Shown piece after piece: positions 1-7,342 of a DNA stretch of 26,772 bases; positions within the stretch are counted from its first letter, which is position 1, and each line of letters begins with the position of its first letter. The stretch covers positions 1 to 26,772 of the forward strand of contig CAZLEX010000023.1 of NCBI GenBank assembly GCA_964558655.1, written 5' to 3'. Below the pieces are notes generated by a model, which saw nothing but the letters and a program-made list of their open reading frames with translations, searched no databases and was not told the origin of the DNA. The position numbers and the translations under genes are program-made. The stretch comes from RGIG6353 sp964558655. Lineage in GTDB: Bacteria; Bacillota; Clostridia; Oscillospirales; SIG627.

Positions 1-2
1 TG

Positions 3-74
3 CCTTGTGACATTATCTTGGAGCGTGATGTGCCTGTCAAATTACGGGACGGTGTGACCATCTATACCGACTAA
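3..74 (+). pseudogene. C-terminal remnant resembling the N-terminus of a CocE/NonD hydrolase
   Basis: An open frame enters from the left edge and stops at TAA 72-74. Its last residues read LERDVPVKLRDGVTIYTD. In CocE/NonD-type (peptidase S15) hydrolases a stretch like this, with the RDG core, normally lies near the start of the catalytic domain and is followed by several hundred residues. Here it sits directly before a stop codon. I infer a truncated or rearranged gene, but the upstream part is outside the window and the match is from memory of the family pattern over about 18 residues. It could also be the genuine C-terminus of an unrelated protein. Confidence 0.35.
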
Positions 75-92
75 TTCAATACCAAATTACAG

Positions 93-125
93 TAGCACAC
101 TTCGCTTCGAGGTGTGCTATTGCTT
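93..125 (+). terminator. Rho-independent terminator after the left-edge reading frame
   Basis: The arms TAGCACAC (93-100) and GTGTGCTA (112-119) pair perfectly and extend inward through T101-G111, T102-A110, C103-G109 and G104-C108 to a three-base loop. A short run of T follows (122-126). It lies 18 bases after the stop codon at 72-74, so it probably ends transcription of the left-edge gene. Confidence 0.7.
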
Positions 126-161
126 TTTACTTACCAAAATGAATCCCCTTTTCATCTTGTG

Positions 162-212
162 GATACGCACTCTCGGAACAGCGGACTTGTCGCTGTTCCG
201 AGAGTGCGTATC
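162..212. repeat. Perfect 22-bp inverted repeat with a 7-base loop
   Basis: Bases 162-183 (GATACGCACT...CAGCG) are the exact reverse complement of 191-212, with the loop GACTTGT at 184-190. The stem is more GC-rich than the flanks. AATTTTTC follows, so it could be a second terminator. It also ends only eight bases before a GGAGG ribosome binding site at 221-225, so it could instead be a leader hairpin of the 24-codon ORF that follows. Stem length and perfection exceed the other hairpins in the window apart from the asd terminator. No target-site duplication or transposase is visible. Confidence 0.8.
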
Positions 213-231
213 AATTTTTCGGAGGTTTTAT

Positions 232-306
232 ATGGCAGAAAATAACAAGCCTACGCCGATAAAACCTTTAAATCATGCATTGTTTGGATTTCAAAAAAGG
301 TTTTAA
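232..306 (+). CDS. Possible 24-residue mini-ORF with strong ribosome binding site
   Basis: ATG at 232 follows GGAGG (221-225) at a six-base spacing, the best-placed Shine-Dalgarno sequence in the first 380 bases. The predicted product begins MAENNKPTPIKPLNHALFGF and ends with TAA at 304-306. It is hydrophilic at the start, basic at the end, and has no membrane segment. I do not recognise it. No promoter is visible between 120 and 232, so it would depend on read-through past two hairpins. After TAA-CTG-TAG the same frame stays open to a stop at about 390, so it may be the decayed 5' end of a longer gene. Coding status is uncertain; the longer ORF beginning at 112 runs through the hairpin and is less likely. 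Confidence 0.3.
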   Translation: MAENNKPTPIKPLNHALFGFQKRF

Positions 307-348
307 CTGTAGTTGAACACAACAGGCAAGTTAAAGTCATATGAAATC

Positions 349-381
349 AAAAGAGCCGAACTTTTCGTGTTCGGCTCTTTT
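349..381. terminator. Bidirectional terminator between left-edge region and dpaB
   Basis: GAGCCGAAC (353-361) pairs with GTTCGGCTC (369-377) around the loop TTTTCGT, flanked by AAAA on the left and a T run on the right. It can act on both strands: for plus-strand transcripts from the left-edge region, and for the dpaA-dpaB transcript, whose last stop codon is at 383-385. Confidence 0.85.
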
Positions 382-382
382 T

Positions 383-955
383 TTATGCTAAAATAGGCTG
401 AGTTTGTATCCCTTTCAATGCGTCGTCGAGAGTTTTTTCAATCAAATCGAAATGTGCTATAACAGACCGATGTTTACTGTCGGGACTGTCCTGAGAAAAC
501 GGTACGAAAAATACATTTTTCGTATTCATTAAAACCCCTATATTCTTTAAATTCGACGAAAGTGCATCGTTCGAAGAAACAGCCAAAACCAAAGGCCGTT
601 CGTTTCTCAAATGTGCCTTTGCCGCCATAGTAACCACAGAATCCGTAATACCGTTGGAAAGTTTTGCCAAAGTGTTTCCCGTACAAGGTGCAATAACCAT
701 TGCATCAAAGAGTTTACCGGGACCTATGGGTTCGGCTTCAACGATACTTTTTATCAAATCGTTTGAAGTTATAAGAGCAAGACGCGATAATATATCTTCT
801 CTTGTCATGAAACGCGTATCGGAAGCAATAATGCTTTCCGAAACAATAGGAATGATTTCGTATTTCTCCTGACACAAATTCGCAAGAATCTCAAAAACAC
901 GGTCAAGAGTACAAAAAGAGCCTGTAAGAGCAAATCCCAAACGGATTTTATCCAT
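383..955 (-). CDS. dpaB: Dipicolinate synthase subunit B (SpoVFB)
   Basis: This is the flavoprotein-like small subunit of dipicolinate synthase, which in the sporulating mother cell makes pyridine-2,6-dicarboxylate from dihydrodipicolinate for loading into the spore core. The 190-residue length is close to the usual size of about 200. The N-terminal GFALTGSFC (7-15) and the IAPCTGNTLAK segment (88-98) are typical of this flavoprotein fold, followed by conserved VLAVSSNDALS around 123. AAGGAGA lies just before the ATG. It is the second gene of a two-gene unit, 19 bases after dpaA, and is followed by a strong terminator at 349-381. The pairing with dpaA makes the call very secure and marks the organism as a spore former. 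Confidence 0.95.
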   Translation of the reverse strand: MDKIRLGFALTGSFCTLDRVFEILANLCQEKYEIIPIVSESIIASDTRFMTREDILSRLALITSNDLIKSIVEAEPIGPGKLFDAMVIAPCTGNTLAKLSNGITDSVVTMAAKAHLRNERPLVLAVSSNDALSSNLKNIGVLMNTKNVFFVPFSQDSPDSKHRSVIAHFDLIEKTLDDALKGIQTQPILA

Positions 956-974
956 GTTAGTCTCCTTAAAAGTT

Positions 975-1769
975 CTATTCGAGATGTTTTAAAATTGCCT
1001 TTTCAAGTACCGCGGCAGCTGATGACGGTGAATATTTTCCGGGAAGAGCCGTAGCATGTTCCCCTTTCAGCCCGAGTAATTTAACACCCGCCCAATCCAC
1101 ATTATTGTTACCGCTTGCCAAATCAAGCACAATCGCACGGCTGTCAAGAGATGAAAGCGTATCACGCGGTATGACATGATGAAGAGGGATAGTGTTAATG
1201 ATTGCCGAAAACGAATCGATATCCTGCCTCTGCCATAAATGAGAAGAGGCTATGCCTCGTGCATCGAGTGCATCAAGCTCTTTTTTATTCGATGTAAAAA
1301 CTTTTACCGACGCACCGTGTGCCAAAAGCATTTGTGTAAATCTCGATCCTATTCTCCCGTATCCGAAAATCGCACACCGCATAGCATACAGTGATGTTTC
1401 GGTAGATGAAATAAGAAGAGCAAGTGCGGCTTCTGCGGTAAGCCGTGCATTTTCAAGGCAAAATTCTTCGTCTGACATAATATCGATGTGTGTGATATTC
1501 TTTTTTGCCATAAGCCGTAAAGTCTCGCTGCCAAGAGCCGTTCCGAATGTCAAACAATTTTCAGGTAAAGCCACAATCAATCTTAATGCACTTTGCTCTG
1601 TGATTGAAAAAGGCAATATAAACACTGAGTTTCCATCCGTTTTTAAATTGTGTTCGTTTGCCGGCATCAAAGTTGTAAGGTACTTTTTTTCAAGGCGTTC
1701 CTTGAGACGCACCATTCTTTTGTCAAGCAGTGCAGTCTCAGGAGTTATTATTATAAAACGGTAGTCCAT
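975..1769 (-). CDS. dpaA: Dipicolinate synthase subunit A (SpoVFA)
   Basis: This is the NAD(P)-binding large subunit of dipicolinate synthase, working with DpaB to oxidise dihydrodipicolinate during late sporulation. At 264 residues it is somewhat shorter than the Bacillus protein (about 297). A Rossmann dinucleotide-binding loop, GYGRIG, is at 136-141, preceded by the family-typical NARLTAEAALALLI (107-120). GGAGGGG precedes the ATG at good spacing. Upstream, read on the minus strand, CATAATATT (1798-1790) resembles a sigma-K -10 element, and TTGTCA-17-TAATAT resembles a weak vegetative promoter. Either would leave a very short leader, so I do not call a promoter. A late mother-cell promoter would be expected from the family. 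Confidence 0.94.
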   Translation of the reverse strand: MDYRFIIITPETALLDKRMVRLKERLEKKYLTTLMPANEHNLKTDGNSVFILPFSITEQSALRLIVALPENCLTFGTALGSETLRLMAKKNITHIDIMSDEEFCLENARLTAEAALALLISSTETSLYAMRCAIFGYGRIGSRFTQMLLAHGASVKVFTSNKKELDALDARGIASSHLWQRQDIDSFSAIINTIPLHHVIPRDTLSSLDSRAIVLDLASGNNNVDWAGVKLLGLKGEHATALPGKYSPSSAAAVLEKAILKHLE

Positions 1770-1836
1770 AATTTCAACCCCTCCACTGAAATATTATGCC
1801 GTTAAAATGCTTTTGACAAAAAAGATATAAAAAATA

Positions 1837-1868
1837 AAATACGCTCGGAAACTTTTCCGAGCGTATTT
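1837..1868. terminator. Terminator of the ten-gene minus-strand operon
   Basis: AAATACGCTCGG (1837-1848) pairs perfectly with CCGAGCGTATTT (1857-1868). T-rich sequence follows on the minus strand and T5 on the plus strand. It lies 17 bases past the stop codon of the SPFH gene (1885) and before the dpaA start, so it separates the housekeeping run from the sporulation pair. Confidence 0.85.
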
Positions 1869-1884
1869 TTTAAACATTGCCTGT

Positions 1885-2823
1885 TTATTTCGTATCTTTG
1901 CGTGTTTTGAATTTTTCGGTAAGCTCCGTTGCACTTGTAACAAGCCCTGCCAGCGACTGTATTTCGGACGGAATAATAATTTTGGTAGAATCGCTTTGTG
2001 CGATTTTTTCAAGAGCTTCCAAGCTCTTAATTGCAATAACACCGTCACTCGGAGAAGAAGCGTTTATCATACGAATACCGTTCGCATATGCCTCCTGCAC
2101 TTTTAAAATAGCCTCAGCTTCTCCTTCGGCTAAACGGATTCGAGCTTCTTTTTCAGCTTCGGCTTTAAGTATCGCAGACTGTTTATCGGCTTCGGCTTTT
2201 AAAATTGCAGACTCTTTCTGTCCCTCTGCCACGAGAATCGCAGAATGTTTTTCGCCTTCGGCAATAAGAATTGCTTCGCGGCGTTCGCGTTCAGCCTTCA
2301 TTTGCTTTTCCATTGCATCTTGAATTTCTTTCGGCGGCATGATATTTCTCAGTTCGATTCGGTTTATTTTTATTCCCCACGGATCCGTCGCTTCATCAAG
2401 AATGACTCTCATTTTCGTATTAATTACATCGCGTGAGGTAAGTGTTTCGTCAAGTTCAAGCTCACCTATTATATTACGCAGCGTCGTTGCGGTAAGATTT
2501 TCAATTGCCGCCATCGGACTTGCCACACCGTAAGCAAAAAGTTTACAGTCCGTAATCTGATAAAAAACGACTGTATCTATTTGCATTTTTACATTATCTT
2601 TCGTTATAACCGGCTGAGGCGGAAAGTCGGCAACCTGTTCCATCAAACTTACTTTTTTCGCTACATTGTCTATAAACGGTAATTTAAAATGTATCCCCGT
2701 TGCCCATGTTGCATGATATGCTCCGAGCCTTTCCACTACAAAAGCAGCTGCCTGCGGTACAATTTTTACACATGAAATAATAAAAACTATTACTATTGCA
2801 AGAATTATTAAAATTGCTGTCAT
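1885..2823 (-). CDS. SPFH/Band 7 (stomatin/paraslipin) membrane protein, QmcA-like
   Basis: This is a 312-residue member of the SPFH superfamily, which forms membrane-anchored oligomers linked to lipid microdomains and membrane protein quality control. One transmembrane segment spans about residues 3-20. The band 7 domain follows (ERLGAYHATWATGIHFKLPF at 31-50), then a charged Ala/Glu coiled-coil stretch with repeats of the type SAILKAEA/SAILVAEG (about 190-245), and a C-terminal region typical of slipins. The stop codon of the NfeD-like gene overlaps its start as TAATG, so the two are translationally coupled. NfeD and SPFH proteins are classic partners, which supports both calls. It is the last gene of the operon. 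Its specific client is unknown. Confidence 0.92.
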   Translation of the reverse strand: MTAILIILAIVIVFIISCVKIVPQAAAFVVERLGAYHATWATGIHFKLPFIDNVAKKVSLMEQVADFPPQPVITKDNVKMQIDTVVFYQITDCKLFAYGVASPMAAIENLTATTLRNIIGELELDETLTSRDVINTKMRVILDEATDPWGIKINRIELRNIMPPKEIQDAMEKQMKAERERREAILIAEGEKHSAILVAEGQKESAILKAEADKQSAILKAEAEKEARIRLAEGEAEAILKVQEAYANGIRMINASSPSDGVIAIKSLEALEKIAQSDSTKIIIPSEIQSLAGLVTSATELTEKFKTRKDTK

Positions 2824-3269
2824 TACAAATTCTCCTCTTCGTTATTGTTTTTTTCACACATTAGTTTAACTCCGCTTACCGCCTTTATTACAACTATTTC
2901 TCCGGCGGATATTTTAGCGGAATCGGCAAAATTTCTCGCACTCCAAATTTTACCCTCAATTTTTACAGCACCGTTTTCACCGATGTTATCTATTTCTTCA
3001 ACAACTATCGCACGCTTCCCGATAAGAGCATCTACATTCGTAAGTTCTTTCGGAGCCGACTTGAGTAATTTTTCAAACAGCGGTTTTGTAGTCAAAAGCA
3101 AAATAAGTCCGGAGACAACAAAAGAAATAATTTGCCACCCGAGCGACAGATTCAATGCTTCAAAAATAAGTGCTATGAGAGATGCCGGAATAAACCATAT
3201 GGTAACAAGAGCGGTAGTAGCGGCTTCAATCACAATGCAAACAATCAAAACGATTATCCAAATCGACAT
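2823..3269 (-). CDS. NfeD-like membrane protein (short form)
   Basis: This 148-residue membrane protein has two or three transmembrane stretches in its first half (from SIWIIVLIVCIVIEAATTAL onward, then a second block near residues 45-65). Its C-terminal half, about 80-148, is soluble and OB-fold-like, containing NVDALIGKRAIVVEEI and a GENGAVKIEGKIWSAR core. That is the layout of the short NfeD family, which lacks the ClpP-like protease domain. I chose the ATG at 3269 because a GGAAGGTGGG stretch precedes it; an in-frame TTG at 3293 would add eight poor residues. It partners with the SPFH gene, with which it shares a TAATG overlap. Confidence 0.9.
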   Translation of the reverse strand: MSIWIIVLIVCIVIEAATTALVTIWFIPASLIALIFEALNLSLGWQIISFVVSGLILLLTTKPLFEKLLKSAPKELTNVDALIGKRAIVVEEIDNIGENGAVKIEGKIWSARNFADSAKISAGEIVVIKAVSGVKLMCEKNNNEEENL

Positions 3270-3306
3270 AAAATCAATCCCACCTTCCTTCAAATTTACA
3301 ACCGGC

Positions 3307-4212
3307 TCAATTCAAAAATGTCTGAAGCAATTGCAATTTTTTCGAATCGGTTTCGTTTTCAGCGGCAAATCCGGCAATATCTTCGGCACTTCTTTCGAGT
3401 GTGTCGAAATAAATGATATGTTGTGTAGAATCCGACAATTCAACAAGTGCAAACGGTCTGAATGTATATTTTTCCGTATTTGAAGAAATATCAAAATCTT
3501 TTGTTATAAAGACTTCACCGTTGTTTTTAACAAAATCGCATACTACTGCCGATTGAACAAAATGATTCAATTCTCCGCTAAGCTCAGTTGTCTTTACTAC
3601 AAGCATTCCCGGTTTTACCTTTACTCCGTCCGCAATATCACATTTTGCGGCAAACCGAATTGCCGGCGAATTATTTATCCTCAAAGACGCACCCATATTT
3701 TTAATTTCGATTTTCGGAAGATTCACGAGAAAAGACTCATCCGATAATGTCACGGCACAATTTTCGGTAACCTCGTTTATATCAAAATCATAGATGTAAT
3801 TCTCGAGAAGTTCTATCCTTTCAAGAGTAACGGTATCTGAAACAACGGTAAAAGAAAATGTTATTTTGATATCATTTCTTCCCGGATTTTGTGTACTGTC
3901 ATCAACAATTGCCATCTTAATTTTATCACGACTCACATTCGGAGACCACAAGCTCCATGAATCGTCAAGTCCGACAACGGAAACATCGTTATTAAATTTA
4001 ACGCCGTCTGTATATCCGATAATTAACTCTGCACTTGAAAGACCTGTACTGCCAATGTTTTTGTATTCTATCTCACATTCAACCGTATCACCGCATTTTG
4101 AAAAATCCGAGCCTTTTACCGTAAACGAAAATTCGGCAAAAGGTTCTTCGGCGTTCGCAGAAAACATAAAAAGCCCGAACAAAACCGACAAAAGCAAAAT
4201 TGTTTTTTTCAC
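3307..4212 (-). CDS. Secreted protein with cohesin-like and unnamed C-terminal domains
   Basis: This is a 301-residue exported protein starting at GTG, with GGAGAG just upstream. Residues 1-21 are a clear signal peptide ending in SANA-EE, with no lipobox cysteine and no membrane anchor or LPXTG-type sorting motif. Residues 22 to about 155 look like a cohesin or carbohydrate-binding-like beta sandwich: GDTVECEIEYKNIG, then a YTDGVKF strand, then KIKMAIVDDS and a terminal FSFTV strand. Residues about 165-290 resemble a domain I have seen in clostridial surface proteins (GASLRINNSPAIRFAAKCDI, later a TFRPFALVEL strand). It is unusual inside an operon of rnc and membrane genes. The domain calls are by pattern only, and the function is unknown. 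Confidence 0.75.
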   Translation of the reverse strand: MKKTILLLSVLFGLFMFSANAEEPFAEFSFTVKGSDFSKCGDTVECEIEYKNIGSTGLSSAELIIGYTDGVKFNNDVSVVGLDDSWSLWSPNVSRDKIKMAIVDDSTQNPGRNDIKITFSFTVVSDTVTLERIELLENYIYDFDINEVTENCAVTLSDESFLVNLPKIEIKNMGASLRINNSPAIRFAAKCDIADGVKVKPGMLVVKTTELSGELNHFVQSAVVCDFVKNNGEVFITKDFDISSNTEKYTFRPFALVELSDSTQHIIYFDTLERSAEDIAGFAAENETDSKKLQLLQTFLN

Positions 4213-4244
4213 TTTGTACTCTCCTTCTCCACATTTGATTTATA

Positions 4245-5027
4245 TTAAACTTTTTCACCGAAAAGTTTGAGTGCTTCGCGAGCCGCCGCCTGTTCTGCCG
4301 CCTGCTTGCTCCTTCCTTTTCCCTGCCCGACCGTATTTGAATTAATCATGGCATTGACGAAAAATGTTTTATCGTGGTCAGGACCTTCTTCCCTTACAAG
4401 CCGATATTCCAAAATATCGCCTTTTGAATTTTGAACAATTTGTTGAAGTTCTCCTTTATAGTTAACAATAAGACCGTTTTCTTTAGTGGAAAGCATCTCC
4501 TCAATTCTTCCCATACATGCTCTCATTATCAGCGGTTTCACAGTCTCTTTGACATACCCGCTGTCGATAAATACAGCCGCAAAAAGAGCTTCCGTTGCAT
4601 CTGCAAGAATTGATTTTCTGTCCCTGCCGTTATTTCTTTCTTCACCGTTACCCAAAAGAAGATATTTTCCCAAATCAATACTTTTTGCGAAACTGTAAAG
4701 TGCATCTTCACAAACAGCAAAAGAACGCAATTTCGTAAGTTCGCCCTCCGGAAAATCTTTAAGTGTTGTGAAAATATACTCCGAAACAATAAGAGAAAGC
4801 ACAGAATCGCCCAAAAACTCAAGCCGTTCATTTGAAGGTACCGCGACTTTTTGAGATTTCTTTTCGTATGAATAGGAAGAATGAGTCATAGCAACCCAAA
4901 GATATCTTTCGTTCGTGAAAATATAACCTATTTCTTTCTGAAGCAATTTGCAATTTTCCGTAAATTCGACAGGGTATGCACTTCTTTCGCTTTTACGGCA
5001 TTTTTCAATTTTCTGTTTCTCTGACAT
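4245..5027 (-). CDS. rnc: Ribonuclease III
   Basis: This endonuclease cleaves double-stranded RNA and matures rRNA precursors and some mRNAs. The nuclease domain carries the signature NERLEFLGDSVL at 66-77 and the second metal-site stretch DATEALFAAVFIDSG at 143-157. A double-stranded RNA-binding domain occupies about 188-257, ending in GKGRSKQAAEQAAAREALKL. I chose ATG 5027 because GGAGAAAAA lies directly upstream. A further in-frame start at 5057 lies deeper inside plsX and has no good binding site. The 260-residue length is slightly above the usual 230-250 because of a basic N-terminal extension. The start overlaps the 3' end of plsX by 23 bases. The usual downstream neighbour smc is elsewhere, on the opposite strand. 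Confidence 0.96.
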   Translation of the reverse strand: MSEKQKIEKCRKSERSAYPVEFTENCKLLQKEIGYIFTNERYLWVAMTHSSYSYEKKSQKVAVPSNERLEFLGDSVLSLIVSEYIFTTLKDFPEGELTKLRSFAVCEDALYSFAKSIDLGKYLLLGNGEERNNGRDRKSILADATEALFAAVFIDSGYVKETVKPLIMRACMGRIEEMLSTKENGLIVNYKGELQQIVQNSKGDILEYRLVREEGPDHDKTFFVNAMINSNTVGQGKGRSKQAAEQAAAREALKLFGEKV

Positions 5028-6021
5028 TTTTTCTCCACATTTGTGCCTTTTCGGCAATTTCTTCGATTATACCTGTTTCGGCAATTGTTACTGCCTGACG
5101 GCAGGCTGAAAAAAGAGCTTTTTCACCCGAATTTCCGTGTGCTTTTATAACGGGGCGGGATACGCCAAGCAGAGGTGCTCCGCCATATTCGGTATAATCC
5201 ATGCTTTTTTTAAGATTTTTTGCTTCTTTGGAAATAAACAAAGCTCCTATTTTTGTCCGAGCATTTTTGAAAAGTATGCTCTTGAGCGTAGAAGACATAA
5301 ATTTCCCAAAACCTTCGGCGGCTTTCAATATTATGTTACCTGTATACCCATCTGCAACAATGACATCGCAACTGTCCTCGACAATATCCCGTCCTTCTAT
5401 ATTTCCGATAAAATTGACATCTTCGCTTTTTGAAAGAAGATCGTATGTATCTCTTATAAGTGCCCGACCTTTCGTTGGCTCTGTACCGTTATTTAAAAGT
5501 GCAACTCGCGGCTTCTCAATACCCAGCATCTTTTTTATATAAATTTCACCCATAACTGCCGACTGGTACATAGTTTTTGAATCCGGTTCGACATTCGCAC
5601 CGGAATCTATCAAAAGTTTAGGCGTACCGAGAGGCAGGAGAGTTGCTATACACGCCGATTTCACGCCTTTTATCCGCCTGAGTATCAATGACGATCCGGC
5701 AACAAGTGCCCCCGTATTTCCCGTTGAAATGAATGCGTCTCCCTCTCCGTCGCGAAGAAGTGTAAGTCCGACGCTCATCGAAGAATTTTTTTTAGACTTA
5801 ATCACTACCAAATAGTCATCGTTCATCGTCACAACACTGTCTGCGTTTACAATTTTTACATCTTCGGAATTTTCACCGATTTCGGATATGGATTTGAGAA
5901 TATCTTCTTCACGCCCCGTAAGCGTAATGTCAACATTGAGTTCTCTCAACGCTTTATATGCACCTCTGACAGCCTCAATCGGAGCGGCATCACCGCTCAT
6001 AACATCAATTATCAGTCTCAT
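5005..6021 (-). CDS. plsX: Phosphate acyltransferase PlsX
   Basis: This peripheral membrane enzyme converts acyl-ACP plus phosphate to acyl-phosphate, the first step of phosphatidic acid synthesis in most Firmicutes (used next by PlsY). The 338-residue length fits the family. The N-terminus MRLIIDVMSGDAAPIEAVRG matches the family opening, and ISTGNTGALVAGS and DSGANVEPDSKTMYQSAVMG are the central conserved segments. CDVIVADGYTGNIILKAAEG marks the C-terminal half. GAGGAG precedes the ATG, which overlaps the end of trmFO by 17 bases. It is followed directly by rnc; the acyl carrier protein gene often found between them is absent. Confidence 0.96.
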   Translation of the reverse strand: MRLIIDVMSGDAAPIEAVRGAYKALRELNVDITLTGREEDILKSISEIGENSEDVKIVNADSVVTMNDDYLVVIKSKKNSSMSVGLTLLRDGEGDAFISTGNTGALVAGSSLILRRIKGVKSACIATLLPLGTPKLLIDSGANVEPDSKTMYQSAVMGEIYIKKMLGIEKPRVALLNNGTEPTKGRALIRDTYDLLSKSEDVNFIGNIEGRDIVEDSCDVIVADGYTGNIILKAAEGFGKFMSSTLKSILFKNARTKIGALFISKEAKNLKKSMDYTEYGGAPLLGVSRPVIKAHGNSGEKALFSACRQAVTIAETGIIEEIAEKAQMWRKNVRETEN

Positions 6022-7342
6022 TAAAATACTCCTCTTTTATTTCGTCAATACATTTCAAAGCACGGCTTGAAATTGCGGAATTTCTTGCACTCTTTCCGCC
6101 TTTTACACGCATTTCAAGCGGCTTTATAATTCCGAAATTCACATTCATAGGCTGAAATTTCGTAACGGTTTTATCCGATACATAAAGTGCCAATGCTCCC
6201 ATTGCCGTCCTACCGTCAGGTTCAACAAACTTTTTACCGAGAGCAAGACGCGATGCGTTGATACCTGCCAAAAGCCCGGAACTCGCAGATTCCAAATATC
6301 CTTCCACACCTGTCATTTGACCGGCAAAAAATATATTTTTACAGGAATTTAGCTGATAAAAACGGTTTAAAAGTTTAGGCGAATTAATAAATGTATTGCG
6401 GTGCATAACACCATATCTCAAAAATACGGCATTTTTGAGTGCCGGAATGAGTCCGAAAACCCGCCTTTGTTCACCAAAAGTCAAATGCGTTTGAAAACCG
6501 ACCATATTGTACATTGTACCCGAAGCGTTATCCTGCCTCAACTGTACTACAGCATAGGGTTCCTCTCCTGTACGCGGATTGGGAAGCCCCACAGGTTTAA
6601 GCGGTCCGAACAGCAAAGTATCATGCCCTCTCCCCGCCATGACTTCAACAGGCATACAACCTTCAAAAATTTTGGGGTTGTTTTCTTCAAATCCGTGAAG
6701 TGACGCAGTTTCGGCACTTACTAATTCTCGCCAGAAAATGTCGTATTCCTCACGCGACATAGGACAATTTATATATGCCGCCTCTCCTTTTCCGTACCTC
6801 GAAGCAATATATGCCGAAGAAAAATCAACGGAACTTCTGTCAACGATCGGAGCCGCCGCATCATAAAAAGACAAAGAGGTCTCCGAGAGATATTCGGACA
6901 AAAACTCAGCCATTCCTCCGTCCGTCAAAGGACCTGTTGCAATAACGGTAATTTCAGAAGGATTAATTTCCGTAATTTCTTCATTTATCACTTCAATGAG
7001 AGGGTGAGATGAAATTTTATCGGTAATGTACGACGAAAATTTTTCTCTGTCCACGGCAAGACAGCCTCCGGCGGGAACACGGGTAGCATATGCAGCCTCC
7101 ATAACAAGACTTTTCATTGCACTCATTTCTGCCTTTAAAAGTCCAACTGCATTTTCAAGGCTGTCGGAACGGAGAGAATTTGAACAAACAAGTTCTGCCA
7201 TAAAATGTGAAGTATGTGCCGGAGAAAACCTGTGAGGTTTCATTTCATAAAGTTTAACGGCAACTCCGGACTCGGCCGCCTGCCATGCCGCCTCGACACC
7301 CGCAAGTCCGGCTCCTATTATTTTTATTGTCGGAATATTCAT
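6005..7342 (-). CDS. trmFO: tRNA uracil-54 C5-methyltransferase (folate-dependent), TrmFO
   Basis: This FAD enzyme uses methylenetetrahydrofolate to make ribothymidine at position 54 in the T-loop of tRNA. It has 445 residues from the chosen ATG. The FAD-binding loop IIGAGLAG is at 8-15, and the segment VCSNSLRSDSLENAVGLLK contains Cys53, the position of a known catalytic cysteine in the Bacillus enzyme. ARVPAGG-like RVPAGGCLAVDREKF and the C-terminal GQMTGVEGYLESASSGLLAG are family hallmarks. ATG 7342 is preferred over an in-frame start at 7393 because GGAGAAAAA precedes it and it forms an ATGA overlap with the topA stop. The dprA-topA-trmFO order is conserved in many Firmicutes. Confidence 0.95.
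   Translation of the reverse strand: MNIPTIKIIGAGLAGVEAAWQAAESGVAVKLYEMKPHRFSPAHTSHFMAELVCSNSLRSDSLENAVGLLKAEMSAMKSLVMEAAYATRVPAGGCLAVDREKFSSYITDKISSHPLIEVINEEITEINPSEITVIATGPLTDGGMAEFLSEYLSETSLSFYDAAAPIVDRSSVDFSSAYIASRYGKGEAAYINCPMSREEYDIFWRELVSAETASLHGFEENNPKIFEGCMPVEVMAGRGHDTLLFGPLKPVGLPNPRTGEEPYAVVQLRQDNASGTMYNMVGFQTHLTFGEQRRVFGLIPALKNAVFLRYGVMHRNTFINSPKLLNRFYQLNSCKNIFFAGQMTGVEGYLESASSGLLAGINASRLALGKKFVEPDGRTAMGALALYVSDKTVTKFQPMNVNFGIIKPLEMRVKGGKSARNSAISSRALKCIDEIKEEYFNETDN

Noticed and set aside
162..212. Perfect inverted repeat considered as transposon ends or an invertible switch
   Set aside because: The arms are only 7 bases apart, with no transposase, recombinase or duplicated target site nearby.
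112..231. 64-codon ORF running through the 22-bp hairpin
   Set aside because: No ribosome binding site precedes its ATG, and it crosses the terminator tail and the perfect inverted repeat. Only the in-frame ATG at 232 has a good site.
1252..1764. 170-codon plus-strand ORF antisense to dpaA
   Set aside because: It mirrors the dpaA coding frame, has no recognisable domain and has no binding site.
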